A stretch of 64,000 nucleotides of DNA, from NCBI RefSeq assembly GCF_000024925.1, contig NC_013521.1, forward strand, positions 2,170,001 through 2,234,000, given 5' to 3'. Each line of letters opens with the position of its first letter. The stretch's first letter is position 1. This DNA comes from Sanguibacter keddieii DSM 10542 (GTDB taxonomy: Bacteria; Actinomycetota; Actinomycetes; Actinomycetales; Cellulomonadaceae). Under the pieces are notes generated by a model that worked only from the letters and a program-made list of their open reading frames with translations, was not told the origin of the DNA and ran no database searches. Shown one piece after another: positions 34,361-41,972 of this stretch. Position numbers and translations under genes: made by a program.

Positions 34361-35268
34361 CGGCCTCCCAACTTCCTACGAACAGCTTTTCGTAGTTCTG
34401 CAACGCTTGGAAAAGGTATGCAGAACACGTCAATTTCGATGTCGACCAGAGAATGCTCTGAGACTCTGCGCTTCACGGCATTCTCCCATCGGTTGATCTT
34501 TGCCGATAGCTCCGCTCGCTCCGCCTCCACAAGGCACGATGTATTCGGGTAGGCCTCTAAGTCGAAACCAATAAGGCAGACACCTCCCCACTTCACTTGG
34601 AGCGCCTGCGGATCGGAGGTGGTGAAATAGCGGACCAAGTGCGTGGCTAGCTCTGGGTGATCGACATTGATGTTGTCGCGCACGAGTTGGAGATCTCGAC
34701 GTCTAGCGTCGTGGCCGTCCGGAGCAAGAAAAGGCTTAATGCTATTAAAACAGTCCCTGAAAGCGTCTGTACTTGATTTGTAGAGCTTCGACTCGCCCCA
34801 AAAGACGTTAAGGATTCCTTCGTCATCGATCCGGGCATGAACGCCGTCCGCACCGTGGACGTGCATCTGCGAACTTGTCTTCAAAGGCATTTTGGCGATG
34901 ATTTGTGGGAGGCCAAGGAGTTGCTCGCTCAGAAGGAAGAGCAGGAGTTCCCCACCTTCTCCAGATTCATCCGCATCCACAAAGAGTTCTTGCGCTTCCT
35001 GCTGAAGGCTGGCAACGTGCATCGTACTTCGAGTCCGCTGGTAGTGGGCGTTGGCCGCCTCAATCCGCTCTCTGGGTACACAGAAATCGACCACGGCGTA
35101 TGCCATTGCTGAGCTCAAAAGATCAACTGCAGGCGTACCTGTGGAGTCGGTGGTCACGAAGTGGGTCCGTACCGTAGATCGAGTCCCGTCAAGCTTCTTT
35201 GGCTCTCCGAATGCACCGACTAGGTGTAGAAAGTCCGACGTGTCTCCTCGCACTAGAGAATCCATCAT
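34357..35268 (-). CDS. hamA: Hachiman HamA-like, DUF1837 domain protein
   Basis: A 303-residue protein with the DUF1837 hallmarks: ESGEGGELLLFLLSEQLLG (about 101-119), PQIIAKMPLKTSSQMHVHGADGVHA split as IIAKMPLKTSSQMHVHG and ADGVHARIDD, then NVFWGESKLY with Glu159-x-Lys161. An Asp before and E-x-K after are the PD-(D/E)xK nuclease pattern described for HamA/Cap4-like enzymes, so the active site looks intact. The start is uncertain: ATG 35268 is used, an upstream TTG at 35298 keeps the frame, neither has a good Shine-Dalgarno. It is the first gene of the island operon and overlaps hamB by four bases. Confidence 0.88.
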   Translation of the reverse strand: MMDSLVRGDTSDFLHLVGAFGEPKKLDGTRSTVRTHFVTTDSTGTPAVDLLSSAMAYAVVDFCVPRERIEAANAHYQRTRSTMHVASLQQEAQELFVDADESGEGGELLLFLLSEQLLGLPQIIAKMPLKTSSQMHVHGADGVHARIDDEGILNVFWGESKLYKSSTDAFRDCFNSIKPFLAPDGHDARRRDLQLVRDNINVDHPELATHLVRYFTTSDPQALQVKWGGVCLIGFDLEAYPNTSCLVEAERAELSAKINRWENAVKRRVSEHSLVDIEIDVFCIPFPSVAELRKAVRRKLGGR

Positions 35269-35449
35269 CTCTTGGAACACGAATCCGTCGGGAGGCAAGG
35301 TCTGGGCCTGTCTGTTTTAGGGCGATCCTGTCCCGCCCCATGCTAAGTGAGGTCGGCTCATGTGCCCTGAACAGAGGGGGGTGAAGTCATGCGGGTGGGC
35401 TCGTGGGCCTCGCTCCGCTTGCACCTACGTTCGATGCTCCTGAATCGCT

Positions 35450-35485
35450 AGAGGGCGATCCCGGATTACTCCGAAACCGCCCTCT
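35450..35485 (-). terminator. Hairpin downstream of tRNA-Pro
   Basis: Perfect 8-base arms AGAGGGCG (35450-35457) and CGCCCTCT (35478-35485) lie 17 bases beyond the tRNA 3' end on the transcribed side. It could terminate the tRNA transcript before the island; there is no run of U. Confidence 0.55.
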
Positions 35486-35502
35486 TCGACGTACTTCAAT
35501 GC

Positions 35503-35579
35503 TGGTCGGGCTGACAGGATTTGAACCTGCGACCCCCTGACCCCCAGTCAGGTGCGCTACCAAGCTGCGCTACAGCCCG
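35503..35579 (-). tRNA. tRNA-Pro (anticodon GGG)
   Basis: The minus strand folds as a standard cloverleaf. Acceptor arms CGGGCTG and CAGCCCG, D-loop region AGCGCAGCTTGGTAGCGC, anticodon stem CCTGA/TCAGG around loop CTGGGGG (GGG at positions 34-36), and T-arm GCAGG-TTCAAAT-CCTGT. The discriminator is A and the 3' CCA is encoded (35503-35505). It reads proline codons CCC and CCU. The island lies just past its 3' end. Confidence 0.95.
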
Positions 35580-35668
35580 TGGGTTCTCTCGCCGGTCCGA
35601 AGACCGCCGGTGAGTACCTCACCAGCCCCGCAGGGCCGAGAAGAACATTACCCCATCCTGAGGGGTGC

Positions 35669-37066
35669 TCACGACACGTCGAGGCCGTCGGCGCTGATCG
35701 TGGTCCCGGACGGGACGGTTCCGGGCTGGCCCGGGTCGGTCAGCCGCGCCTCCCCCACAGCCGTCACGCCGGCCTCGAAGGTCCAGTCCCCCTCGACCCT
35801 CAGCGCCGTAGCCCTGACCAGCGACGGAGCCCCCTGGGCGAAGCGAGCGTCGAACTTCCCGATGGTCTTGTAGTGGTCGGGATCCAGGTCCACGTACGGG
35901 GCCTCGACGGCCGCTGTGAGCCTGTAGTCCTCCCCCAGCTCGTAGACGTCGCTGCGGAGCACCAGGAGGTCGTTGGTGGTCTTCACGGGCAGGAACCTGG
36001 ACCGGTCGACCTCCAGCACCCTGGCGCCCTCGAAGACTTCGATGGCGGCGCCCATGGCGGACTCGATCTGGATCACGGGAGTGGACGACGCGTCGGAGGG
36101 GTCCACGGTCTTGGAGTTCTTGATCAGCGGCAGCTGCAGCACACCACCGGTGCGCTCGAGCTCGGCGGCGAGGGCCTTGAGGTCGAACCAGAGGTTGTTG
36201 GTGTTGAAGTACTTGTGCTTGGAGATGTCAGCAGCCGCTGCAGCGTCCTCGTCGAGGGTCTGGGCCGTCTCCCGCAGGACGATCCTCCCGTCGCTCTTGC
36301 GGACCACCTGGTGGCCTCCCTTGCGGTCTGCTGGCGTCCGCACGGCGACCTCCGCGCCGAAGGGCGCACCGGACTGCGCGAACCAGCCGGCGACGGCCGC
36401 GTCGGGTGACGCACCGAGGTTGTCGGAGTTCGACACGTGCGCGTACTCGAAGCCGGCCTCCAGGAGCGCTGTGAGCACCCCTGACGTCTGCAGGGCCGTG
36501 TACAGGTCCCCGTGGCCCGGAGGGCACCACTCGAGGCTCGGGTCGGCCTCCCACGTCACCGGGGTGAGGTCGTCGGCGCGCAGCTTGGGCTCGCGGTTCT
36601 GGATGAAGTCCAGCGGGACTCCGTCGACAGCCACGTCGGCGTGCTTGTCGAGGGCCGCGAGGGTGTCGTCACGCGTCCGGAAGCTGTTCATGAAGATCAG
36701 GGGCAGCCGCGCGCCCGACGTCGCCCGTGCGTGGCGTACCTGGCCGACGATGATGTCGAGGAACGTCTCGTCGCCGCGGACGGTCAGCAGCGACTTGGCC
36801 TTGTCCATGCCCATCGACGTGCCGAGGCCGCCGTTGAGCTTGATGATCGCCGTCTTCGCCAGGGCGTCCTTGCCCACCTGCTCCGGGACGTCCAGCTCCG
36901 ACTGCTTGTCGACGTCGACCAGAGGGTCCACGTCGGACTCGGGGATGACCCCCGTCTCCCCCGACTCGAGCAGCCGGTAGAAGTGGGAGAAGACGTCGAT
37001 CGCCGTCCCGGCCACCCCACCGTCGCGCATCTTCTGCTGGGCCTGGAGAAGTCCTGAGTCGCTCAT
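35669..37066 (-). CDS. UTP--glucose-1-phosphate uridylyltransferase (UGP2-type)
   Basis: A 465-residue enzyme of the eukaryote-like UDP-glucose pyrophosphorylase family, unlike the short bacterial GalU. The nucleotide loop is IIKLNGGLGTSMGMDKAKSL (about 73-92), with FMNSFRTRDDT, PPGHGDLY (PGHGD), HVSNSDNLGA (metal-binding Asp), and FNTNNLWFDL as family blocks. It makes UDP-glucose for glycans and trehalose/glycogen-related sugars. It is separated from der upstream by 218 bases with a strong hairpin, so it probably has its own promoter. The tRNA-Pro gene follows 89 bases downstream. Confidence 0.92.
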   Translation of the reverse strand: MSDSGLLQAQQKMRDGGVAGTAIDVFSHFYRLLESGETGVIPESDVDPLVDVDKQSELDVPEQVGKDALAKTAIIKLNGGLGTSMGMDKAKSLLTVRGDETFLDIIVGQVRHARATSGARLPLIFMNSFRTRDDTLAALDKHADVAVDGVPLDFIQNREPKLRADDLTPVTWEADPSLEWCPPGHGDLYTALQTSGVLTALLEAGFEYAHVSNSDNLGASPDAAVAGWFAQSGAPFGAEVAVRTPADRKGGHQVVRKSDGRIVLRETAQTLDEDAAAAADISKHKYFNTNNLWFDLKALAAELERTGGVLQLPLIKNSKTVDPSDASSTPVIQIESAMGAAIEVFEGARVLEVDRSRFLPVKTTNDLLVLRSDVYELGEDYRLTAAVEAPYVDLDPDHYKTIGKFDARFAQGAPSLVRATALRVEGDWTFEAGVTAVGEARLTDPGQPGTVPSGTTISADGLDVS

Positions 37067-37203
37067 GCCCCGACTGTAGTGAGAACGGACGCACGCGGAC
37101 AGCCGGGGCGCTGTGGACAGCGTCAGATCACACCAGGAGCCCTTCCAGGAGCCCTCCCAGGCGCCCCAGACAGCCCTCGACGCCCTCCCACCAGGTACGA
37201 CGA

Positions 37204-37243
37204 AGGCCGGGCCCCGCAGACGACTGTCTGCAGGTCCCGGCCT
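37204..37243 (-). terminator. Two-part hairpin after der
   Basis: AGGCCGGG (37204-37211) pairs with CCCGGCCT (37236-37243), and inside it GCAGAC (37216-37221) pairs with GTCTGC (37226-37231). It lies 42 bases beyond the der stop on the minus strand and likely ends the long ctaB-der transcript. Confidence 0.65.
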
Positions 37244-37284
37244 GGTCGGACGATCAGAGCGTTAGCGCTTGCGCGCTAGATCGC

Positions 37285-38880
37285 TCAGCGCTTGCGCTTC
37301 TCGCGGACGCGCACCGAGATGGAGATGGGCGAGCCCTCGAAGCCGAAGGTCTCGCGCAGGCGCCTCTCGATGAAGCGGCGGTAGCCGGCCTCGAGGAACC
37401 CGGTGGCGAAGATGACGAAGCGCGGCGGGCGCGTCGACGCCTGCGTCGCGAAGAGGATGCGCGGCTGCTTGCCACCACGCAGCGGGTGCGGGTTGGCGGC
37501 GACGAGCTCACCCATGAACGAGTTCAGGCGACCCGTCGAGATGCGGGTGTCCCAGGACTCGAGCGAACGCTCGAGGGCCGGCACCAGACGGTCGGTGTGC
37601 CAGCCGGTCGCGGCCGAGATGTTGACGCGCGGCGCCCACTGGACCTGCACGAGGTCCTTCTCGATCTCACGCTCGAGGAACGGACGACGGTCCTCGTCCA
37701 TGAGGTCCCACTTGTTGTACGCGATGACCACAGACCGACCGGAGTCGATGACCTGCGAGATCACGCGGGTGTCCTGCTCGGTGAGCTTCTCGCTCGCGTC
37801 GAGGAGCACCACGGCCACCTCGGCCTTCTCGATCGCGGCTTGCGTGCGCAGCGACGCGTAGAAGTCCGCACCCTGCGTCTGGTGCACGCGGCGACGGATA
37901 CCTGCGGTGTCGACGAACACCCAGTCCTTGCCCTTGAGCTGGATGAGCTCGTCGACCGGGTCGCGGGTCGTCCCGGCGGTCGGGTCGACGACGACGCGGT
38001 TGGAGCCGGCGACCTTGTTGAGGAGCGACGACTTGCCGACGTTCGGGCGGCCGACGAGGGCCACGCGGCGCGGGCCGTTCGGGACGGCCACGCCGTGCTC
38101 GGTCTTGGTGGGGAGCTTGCGCATCGCGGCGTCGAGCAGGTCACCGGTGCCACGGCCGTGCAGGGCCGAGACGGGGTGCGGCTCGCCGAGGCCCAGGCTC
38201 CACAGCTCCGAGGCGTCAGCCTCGGCGCGCGGCCCGTCGACCTTGTTGGCGCACAGCACCACGGGCTTGCCGGACTTGCGGAGCAGCTTGACGACCTGCT
38301 CGTCGGTCGCGGTCGGGCCCACGGTCGCGTCGACCACGAACATCACGGCGTCGGCGAGCGAGATGGCCACCTCGGCCTGCTCGGCCACGCGCGCCTCGAT
38401 GCCCGCGACGTCGACCTCCCAGCCACCGGTGTCGACGAGCATGAAGCGGCGCCCGCCCCACTCGGCCGGGTAGCTGACGCGGTCACGCGTCACGCCGGGC
38501 TTGTCCTCGACGACAGCCTCACGGCGGCCGATGATGCGGTTGACGAGCGTCGACTTGCCGACGTTCGGGCGGCCGACCACGGCCAGCACGGGCAGCGGCA
38601 CGCCGACACCCTCGCCAGAGCCGTCGTCGAACTCGCCGCCGAGGAGCGCGAGGTCCTCGTCGCCGAGCTCGTACTCCTCGAGGCCGACGCGGAGCGCGTG
38701 CTCGCGCTGGGCATCGTCGCCGTCGGACTCCGTGCCGTCGCTGAGGGGCACCTGCGGCTGCGTCGTCTCAGACGACTCCGTCTGGGCAGACTCGGGGACG
38801 TCAGACGTCGGCTGTGGCGCTGATGTGGGGTCCGCGGTCGTCGCGGTGTCCTCTGAAAGGTTCTGCTCAGGCGTGCTCAT
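37285..38880 (-). CDS. der: Ribosome biogenesis GTPase Der
   Basis: A 531-residue double GTPase with tandem G domains and a KH-like end. The first G1 GRPNVGKS is near 103-110, G3 DTGGWE, G4 NKVD; the second has [10 protein letters not shown]3 DTAGIRRR and NKWD. The KH-like end includes [10 protein letters not shown] and a basic KRKR terminus. Der is needed for 50S subunit assembly. The N-terminus carries an extra 95 residues, acidic and Thr/Ser/Pro-rich, before the first G domain. That is longer than the usual 440-490 residues but common in actinobacteria as I recall. It is last in the rluB-aroH-cmk-plsC-like cluster. Confidence 0.95.
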   Translation of the reverse strand: MSTPEQNLSEDTATTADPTSAPQPTSDVPESAQTESSETTQPQVPLSDGTESDGDDAQREHALRVGLEEYELGDEDLALLGGEFDDGSGEGVGVPLPVLAVVGRPNVGKSTLVNRIIGRREAVVEDKPGVTRDRVSYPAEWGGRRFMLVDTGGWEVDVAGIEARVAEQAEVAISLADAVMFVVDATVGPTATDEQVVKLLRKSGKPVVLCANKVDGPRAEADASELWSLGLGEPHPVSALHGRGTGDLLDAAMRKLPTKTEHGVAVPNGPRRVALVGRPNVGKSSLLNKVAGSNRVVVDPTAGTTRDPVDELIQLKGKDWVFVDTAGIRRRVHQTQGADFYASLRTQAAIEKAEVAVVLLDASEKLTEQDTRVISQVIDSGRSVVIAYNKWDLMDEDRRPFLEREIEKDLVQVQWAPRVNISAATGWHTDRLVPALERSLESWDTRISTGRLNSFMGELVAANPHPLRGGKQPRILFATQASTRPPRFVIFATGFLEAGYRRFIERRLRETFGFEGSPISISVRVREKRKR

Positions 38881-38967
38881 ACACCTATTCTCCCAGTCCT
38901 GCGGCCGATTCACGAACACGTGGGTGATCGGCTGCATCACATCTGGAGAATCCGGTCGAACCGGGTG

Positions 38968-39579
38968 TCAGCGGGGCGGCTGCGGGCGGGAGTACCGGCG
39001 GTTGCGCAGCTGCGCACGGAGGGCGATGACGGGCATCGCGGGCTTGAGGAGCGTGAGCTCGCCGGTGCGGTGCTCGCGGCCGCGCACCAGGCGCTCGGCC
39101 AGGTCGGGGCGGACTGCCCTCAGCATCTCGCGGGCACGGGAGGCGTGCGCCGCGGTGGACACGATCTTGATGCGGTCGGCGCCCTCGAGCACCGGGACGA
39201 CGTTCTGGACGTTCTCCCACGTCGACCGGCTCTCGGTCTCGACGAGCAACCGTCCGCGGTAGCCGAGGCTCCGTGCGTAGGCGGCCATCACCTCGGCCTC
39301 GGGGACGGAACCGGCGACGGCGCCGCCGGACATCACGAGGACAGTCTCGGCTTCCGGGTCCACCGACCGCAGGCCGGCGCGGACGCGCTGGCGGTTGACG
39401 ACGTTGGGCCGGGACCCGCGGTTGCGGTAGCCGAGGACGACCACCGCCTCGCGGTCGCCAGGGCCTGGTGCGCTGCCGAGGGCGCGGCGGCTCTCCCGCC
39501 AGTCGTAGACCTCCCCCGCGACCAGCACCGCGCCGAGCACGGCGATGCCGACCAGCGAGGCACGACGACGGTCAAGCAC
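38968..39579 (-). CDS. YdcF-like DUF218 membrane protein
   Basis: About 203 residues from the GTG at 39579, which overlaps the acyltransferase stop by eight bases. After one hydrophobic helix (LVGIAVLGAVLVAGEVY) comes the DUF218/YdcF pattern: EAVVVLGYRNRGSRPN, VLVMSGGAVAGSVPEAEVMA, and LVETESRSTWENVQNVVPVL. The function of the family is unresolved; SAM or nucleotide binding and a role in envelope sugar metabolism have been proposed for relatives. Its position between an acyltransferase and der hints at envelope work only weakly. Confidence 0.83.
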   Translation of the reverse strand: MLDRRRASLVGIAVLGAVLVAGEVYDWRESRRALGSAPGPGDREAVVVLGYRNRGSRPNVVNRQRVRAGLRSVDPEAETVLVMSGGAVAGSVPEAEVMAAYARSLGYRGRLLVETESRSTWENVQNVVPVLEGADRIKIVSTAAHASRAREMLRAVRPDLAERLVRGREHRTGELTLLKPAMPVIALRAQLRNRRYSRPQPPR

Positions 39580-40534
39580 CGTGCGAAGGGCCCTGGTCTG
39601 TCGCGTCGGGCACGTCGGCCGTGCTGCTCGCACCGGTGACGTCGGGGGCACCGGCTGCACCGGTCACCCCATGCACCGCAGCGGCTCCGGGTACTCCCGG
39701 ACCTCCAGGGATTCCCGGCGCCCCGGGGACCCCGGGCGCGGGCGGCTCGACGGCGAGCCCAGCGCCCTTCTCCCGGTTCGGGTCGTCGAGGGGCAGGCTG
39801 ATCCCGCTGCGCTCGACCGCTCCGGCCACGAGCTCGGCGAGGGCGTCGCGGATCTCGCGGTTGGCGGCCTCGAGGGTCGCCCGGCCGGAGACGCCGGGGG
39901 TGCGCTCGACGACGATGGGCTGACCCACCTCCACGTACAGGCGTCGGCGGAAGCCGGGGATCGCGCCGACCTTCTGGCCGGTACGTCGCGTCCCGAGGAC
40001 AGCCACCGGCACGACGGGCGCACCGGAGGTCAGCGCGAGCCACGCGACGCCGGCGCGGACCTCGGCGAGGTCACCGCGACCGCGGTTGCCCTCGGGGAAC
40101 ACCCCGACCGCTCCCCCGCGCTTGAGCACCGCGAGAGCGGTGGTGAGCGCCGAGCGGCCGCCCTCGCGGTCGACCGGGATCTGACCGGCAGCACGCAGCA
40201 CCGGGCCGAGCGGGCCGCGGAACATCGAGTCCTTGACGAGGATGTGCAGCGGGCGCCGGGCGACGCCGAGCACCACGGGACCGTCCATGAGACCGGTGTG
40301 GTTCGCAGCGACGAGCACCGGGCCGTCGAGGGGCAGGTTCGACCCGTTGACGACGCGCGTGCTCCACACGACCTTGGCGAGGAACCGGCCGACCCAGCGA
40401 GACCACGCCGGGCCCGCTGGCCCGGGGATCGTCGCGAGCGGCGGCTTCGTCACGTCGCGACGGACGGAGGCCTTGCCCGGGGCACCGTCGCCCCGGGACC
40501 TGCCTCCGCTCGCGCGTCCCCCTGCTGCAGCCAT
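39572..40534 (-). CDS. PlsC-type acyltransferase with collagen-like tail
   Basis: A 320-residue LPLAT. ANHTGLMDGP holds HX4D (about 78-84), FPEGNRGRGD and VPVAVLGTRRTGQK follow. The domain ends near residue 245. The remaining 75 residues are a Gly-Pro-Ala sequence, PGVPGAPGIPGGPGVPGAAA, then GVTGAAGAPDVTGASS, resembling short collagen-like triplets. In actinobacteria this gene recurs between cmk and der. The ATG overlaps the cmk stop by one base. The acyltransferase role is firm; the tail's function is unknown. Confidence 0.87.
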   Translation of the reverse strand: MAAAGGRASGGRSRGDGAPGKASVRRDVTKPPLATIPGPAGPAWSRWVGRFLAKVVWSTRVVNGSNLPLDGPVLVAANHTGLMDGPVVLGVARRPLHILVKDSMFRGPLGPVLRAAGQIPVDREGGRSALTTALAVLKRGGAVGVFPEGNRGRGDLAEVRAGVAWLALTSGAPVVPVAVLGTRRTGQKVGAIPGFRRRLYVEVGQPIVVERTPGVSGRATLEAANREIRDALAELVAGAVERSGISLPLDDPNREKGAGLAVEPPAPGVPGAPGIPGGPGVPGAAAVHGVTGAAGAPDVTGASSTADVPDATDQGPSHGA

Positions 40535-41460
40535 CAGCGCTGGCCGGTGCGCTCGACGACCTCCAGCACGGCCTGCACGGTCTGCTCGAAGTCGAGGTCG
40601 GAGGAGTCGACGGTCACGACACCGTCGGCTGCCACGAGGAACTGGGACACGGTCGAGTCGTCGCGGTCGCGGCGCACCACCTGGTCGCGCGTCGCCTCCA
40701 CGGACGACGCGTCGGCGTCGCCGTGCACGTCCTTGGCGCGGCGCGCCAGGCGTGCCTCCTCGCTCGCGGTGAGGAGCACGCGGACGTCGGCGTCGGGCGC
40801 GACGACCGTCGTGATGTCGCGGCCCTCGGCCACGACACCCACGCCACCGGAGAAGCCGGCGGTGCGCTCGACGTCGATGAGCTCACGCTGACGACGGCGC
40901 AGCTCCGCGCGCACCTCGAGGTTGGTGGCCACGGCGCTCACGGCCGTCGAGATCGACGAGTCGCGGATCGCCTCGGCGATGTCCGTGCCGTCCACGTGGA
41001 CCGTGGGGTCCGACGGGTCGACGCCGATCTCCAGCGGCATGCTCGCCACGAGGGCGGCCACGGCCGGCTGGTCGGTGAGGTCGACGCCCTGGTGCACGCA
41101 CCACCATGTCGCCGCGCGGTACATCGCACCGGTGTCGAGGTACGCCAGCCCCAGGCGGCTGGCCACCTGGCGGGAGACGCTCGACTTGCCCGAGCCCGAG
41201 GGCCCGTCGAGGGCGACGACCAGCGGGCGGGCGACGTCGGTCGTCTCCGCGTGGGCGAGGTCGTGCGCGATGCTCGCAGCAGCCACCGCGGCGCCGCTCG
41301 TGGCACCGACCGCGGCCGCACTCATGGCCGCGGCCGTCGCGCCGCTCAGGGCAGCGGTCGTGGCACCGTCAGCACTCGCCGCGCCGTCCTGCGACGCACC
41401 CGTCCCGCCCTCGAGGCTCTCAGGCGTTCCGCCGAGGCTGTCTGTCGCGCTGTGGCTCAC
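40534..41460 (-). CDS. cmk: (d)CMP kinase
   Basis: A 308-residue cytidylate kinase, phosphorylating CMP/dCMP with ATP for nucleotide recycling. The P-loop is DGPSGSGKSS (about 85-94), then YLDTGAMYRAATWW, the CMP-binding insert, VVAEGRDITTVVAPDADVRV, and the LID region RAKDVHGDAD. About 80 N-terminal residues are Ala/Ser/Thr/Gly low-complexity and precede the enzyme, which is usually 220-235 residues, so this is an unusual extension. The GTG start overlaps aroH's stop; ATG or GTG starts further in are possible. Confidence 0.93.
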   Translation of the reverse strand: MSHSATDSLGGTPESLEGGTGASQDGAASADGATTAALSGATAAAMSAAAVGATSGAAVAAASIAHDLAHAETTDVARPLVVALDGPSGSGKSSVSRQVASRLGLAYLDTGAMYRAATWWCVHQGVDLTDQPAVAALVASMPLEIGVDPSDPTVHVDGTDIAEAIRDSSISTAVSAVATNLEVRAELRRRQRELIDVERTAGFSGGVGVVAEGRDITTVVAPDADVRVLLTASEEARLARRAKDVHGDADASSVEATRDQVVRRDRDDSTVSQFLVAADGVVTVDSSDLDFEQTVQAVLEVVERTGQR

Positions 41461-41819
41461 TGGGCAAGGTCCTTCCGCAGGGTGGTCGCGCCGTGCAGGT
41501 AGACGTGCTGGACGTCCCTGCGCGGCACCTCGAGGTTGACGTGCGCCATGAGCCGGACGACCCGGGGCAGCGCGTGCGGCACGGCGATCTCCGTCGCGCA
41601 CATGAGGGGCACGTCGCCGAGCCCCATCTCCCGGGCGGCAGCGGCCGGGAAGTCCGACACGAGGTCGGGCGTGCACGTGAAGACGATGGAGATGAGCGCC
41701 TCGGTGTCGAGGTCGTTCGCCCGCAGCACCTCCTTGACGAGCTCCCTGGTGCGCTCGAAGAGGTGCTCGCGGTCGTCGACCTCGAGCTGCGTGGCGCCGC
41801 GGATCGCGCGCACCGTCAT
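41457..41819 (-). CDS. aroH: Chorismate mutase, AroH type
   Basis: A 120-residue protein of the AroH class, the monofunctional chorismate mutase that makes prephenate for Phe and Tyr. The family blocks are all present: VRAIRGATQLEVDDREHLFE, SIVFTCTPDLVSDFPAAAAR (active-site region), MCATEIAVPHALPRVVRLMA, and HVYLHGATTLRKDL. It is immediately upstream of cmk with a four-base overlap. The upstream 18-base tandem repeat lies in its leader. Confidence 0.93.
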   Translation of the reverse strand: MTVRAIRGATQLEVDDREHLFERTRELVKEVLRANDLDTEALISIVFTCTPDLVSDFPAAAAREMGLGDVPLMCATEIAVPHALPRVVRLMAHVNLEVPRRDVQHVYLHGATTLRKDLAQ

Positions 41820-41833
41820 GGTGTCTCCGTTCG

Positions 41834-41923
41834 GTCAGGCTGGGTGATGCGGTGAGGCTGGGTCGTGCGGTGAGGCTGGGGGCGCCGGTGACGCTAGGTG
41901 GTGCTGTGACGCCGGGTGGTGCC
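41834..41923. repeat. Five tandem 18-base units before aroH
   Basis: Five consecutive 18-base units start at 41834, 41852, 41870, 41888 and 41906, of consensus GTGAGGCTGGGTSGTGCG. Divergence between units is small. The array sits in the stretch between the rluB terminator and the aroH start. It is too short and spacerless for a CRISPR. Confidence 0.8.
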
Positions 41924-41935
41924 GTGGTGCGCAGA

Positions 41936-41959
41936 AGGCCGCCGGTCTCCCGGCGGCCT
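41936..41959 (-). terminator. Hairpin downstream of rluB
   Basis: A perfect 10-base stem, AGGCCGCCGG (41936-41945) and CCGGCGGCCT (41950-41959), with a four-base loop. It follows the rluB stop by about 14 bases on the minus strand. The downstream U run is short. Confidence 0.7.
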
Positions 41960-41972
41960 GTCTGCGGTGGTC

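Larger units (their letters stand above)
30660..35502. mobile_element. Low-GC genomic island carrying a Hachiman-type defence operon
   Basis: From about 30.66 to 35.3 kb the sequence is near half G+C, against about 70% on both sides, and uses codons such as AGA, ATA and TTA that are rare in the neighbours. The island ends at the 3' end of tRNA-Pro(GGG), a usual integration site. It contains only three genes (hamA-like, hamB-like, membrane protein). No integrase or transposase is present, and no copy of the tRNA 3' end was found at the left edge, so the mechanism of entry is not shown. Ends are approximate. Confidence 0.7.

Noticed and set aside
35299-35449. Possible small gene between hamA and the tRNA
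   Set aside because: No frame with a ribosome site or plausible protein was found.
41834-41923. Possible CRISPR array
   Set aside because: Units are adjacent with no spacers and no cas gene is nearby.
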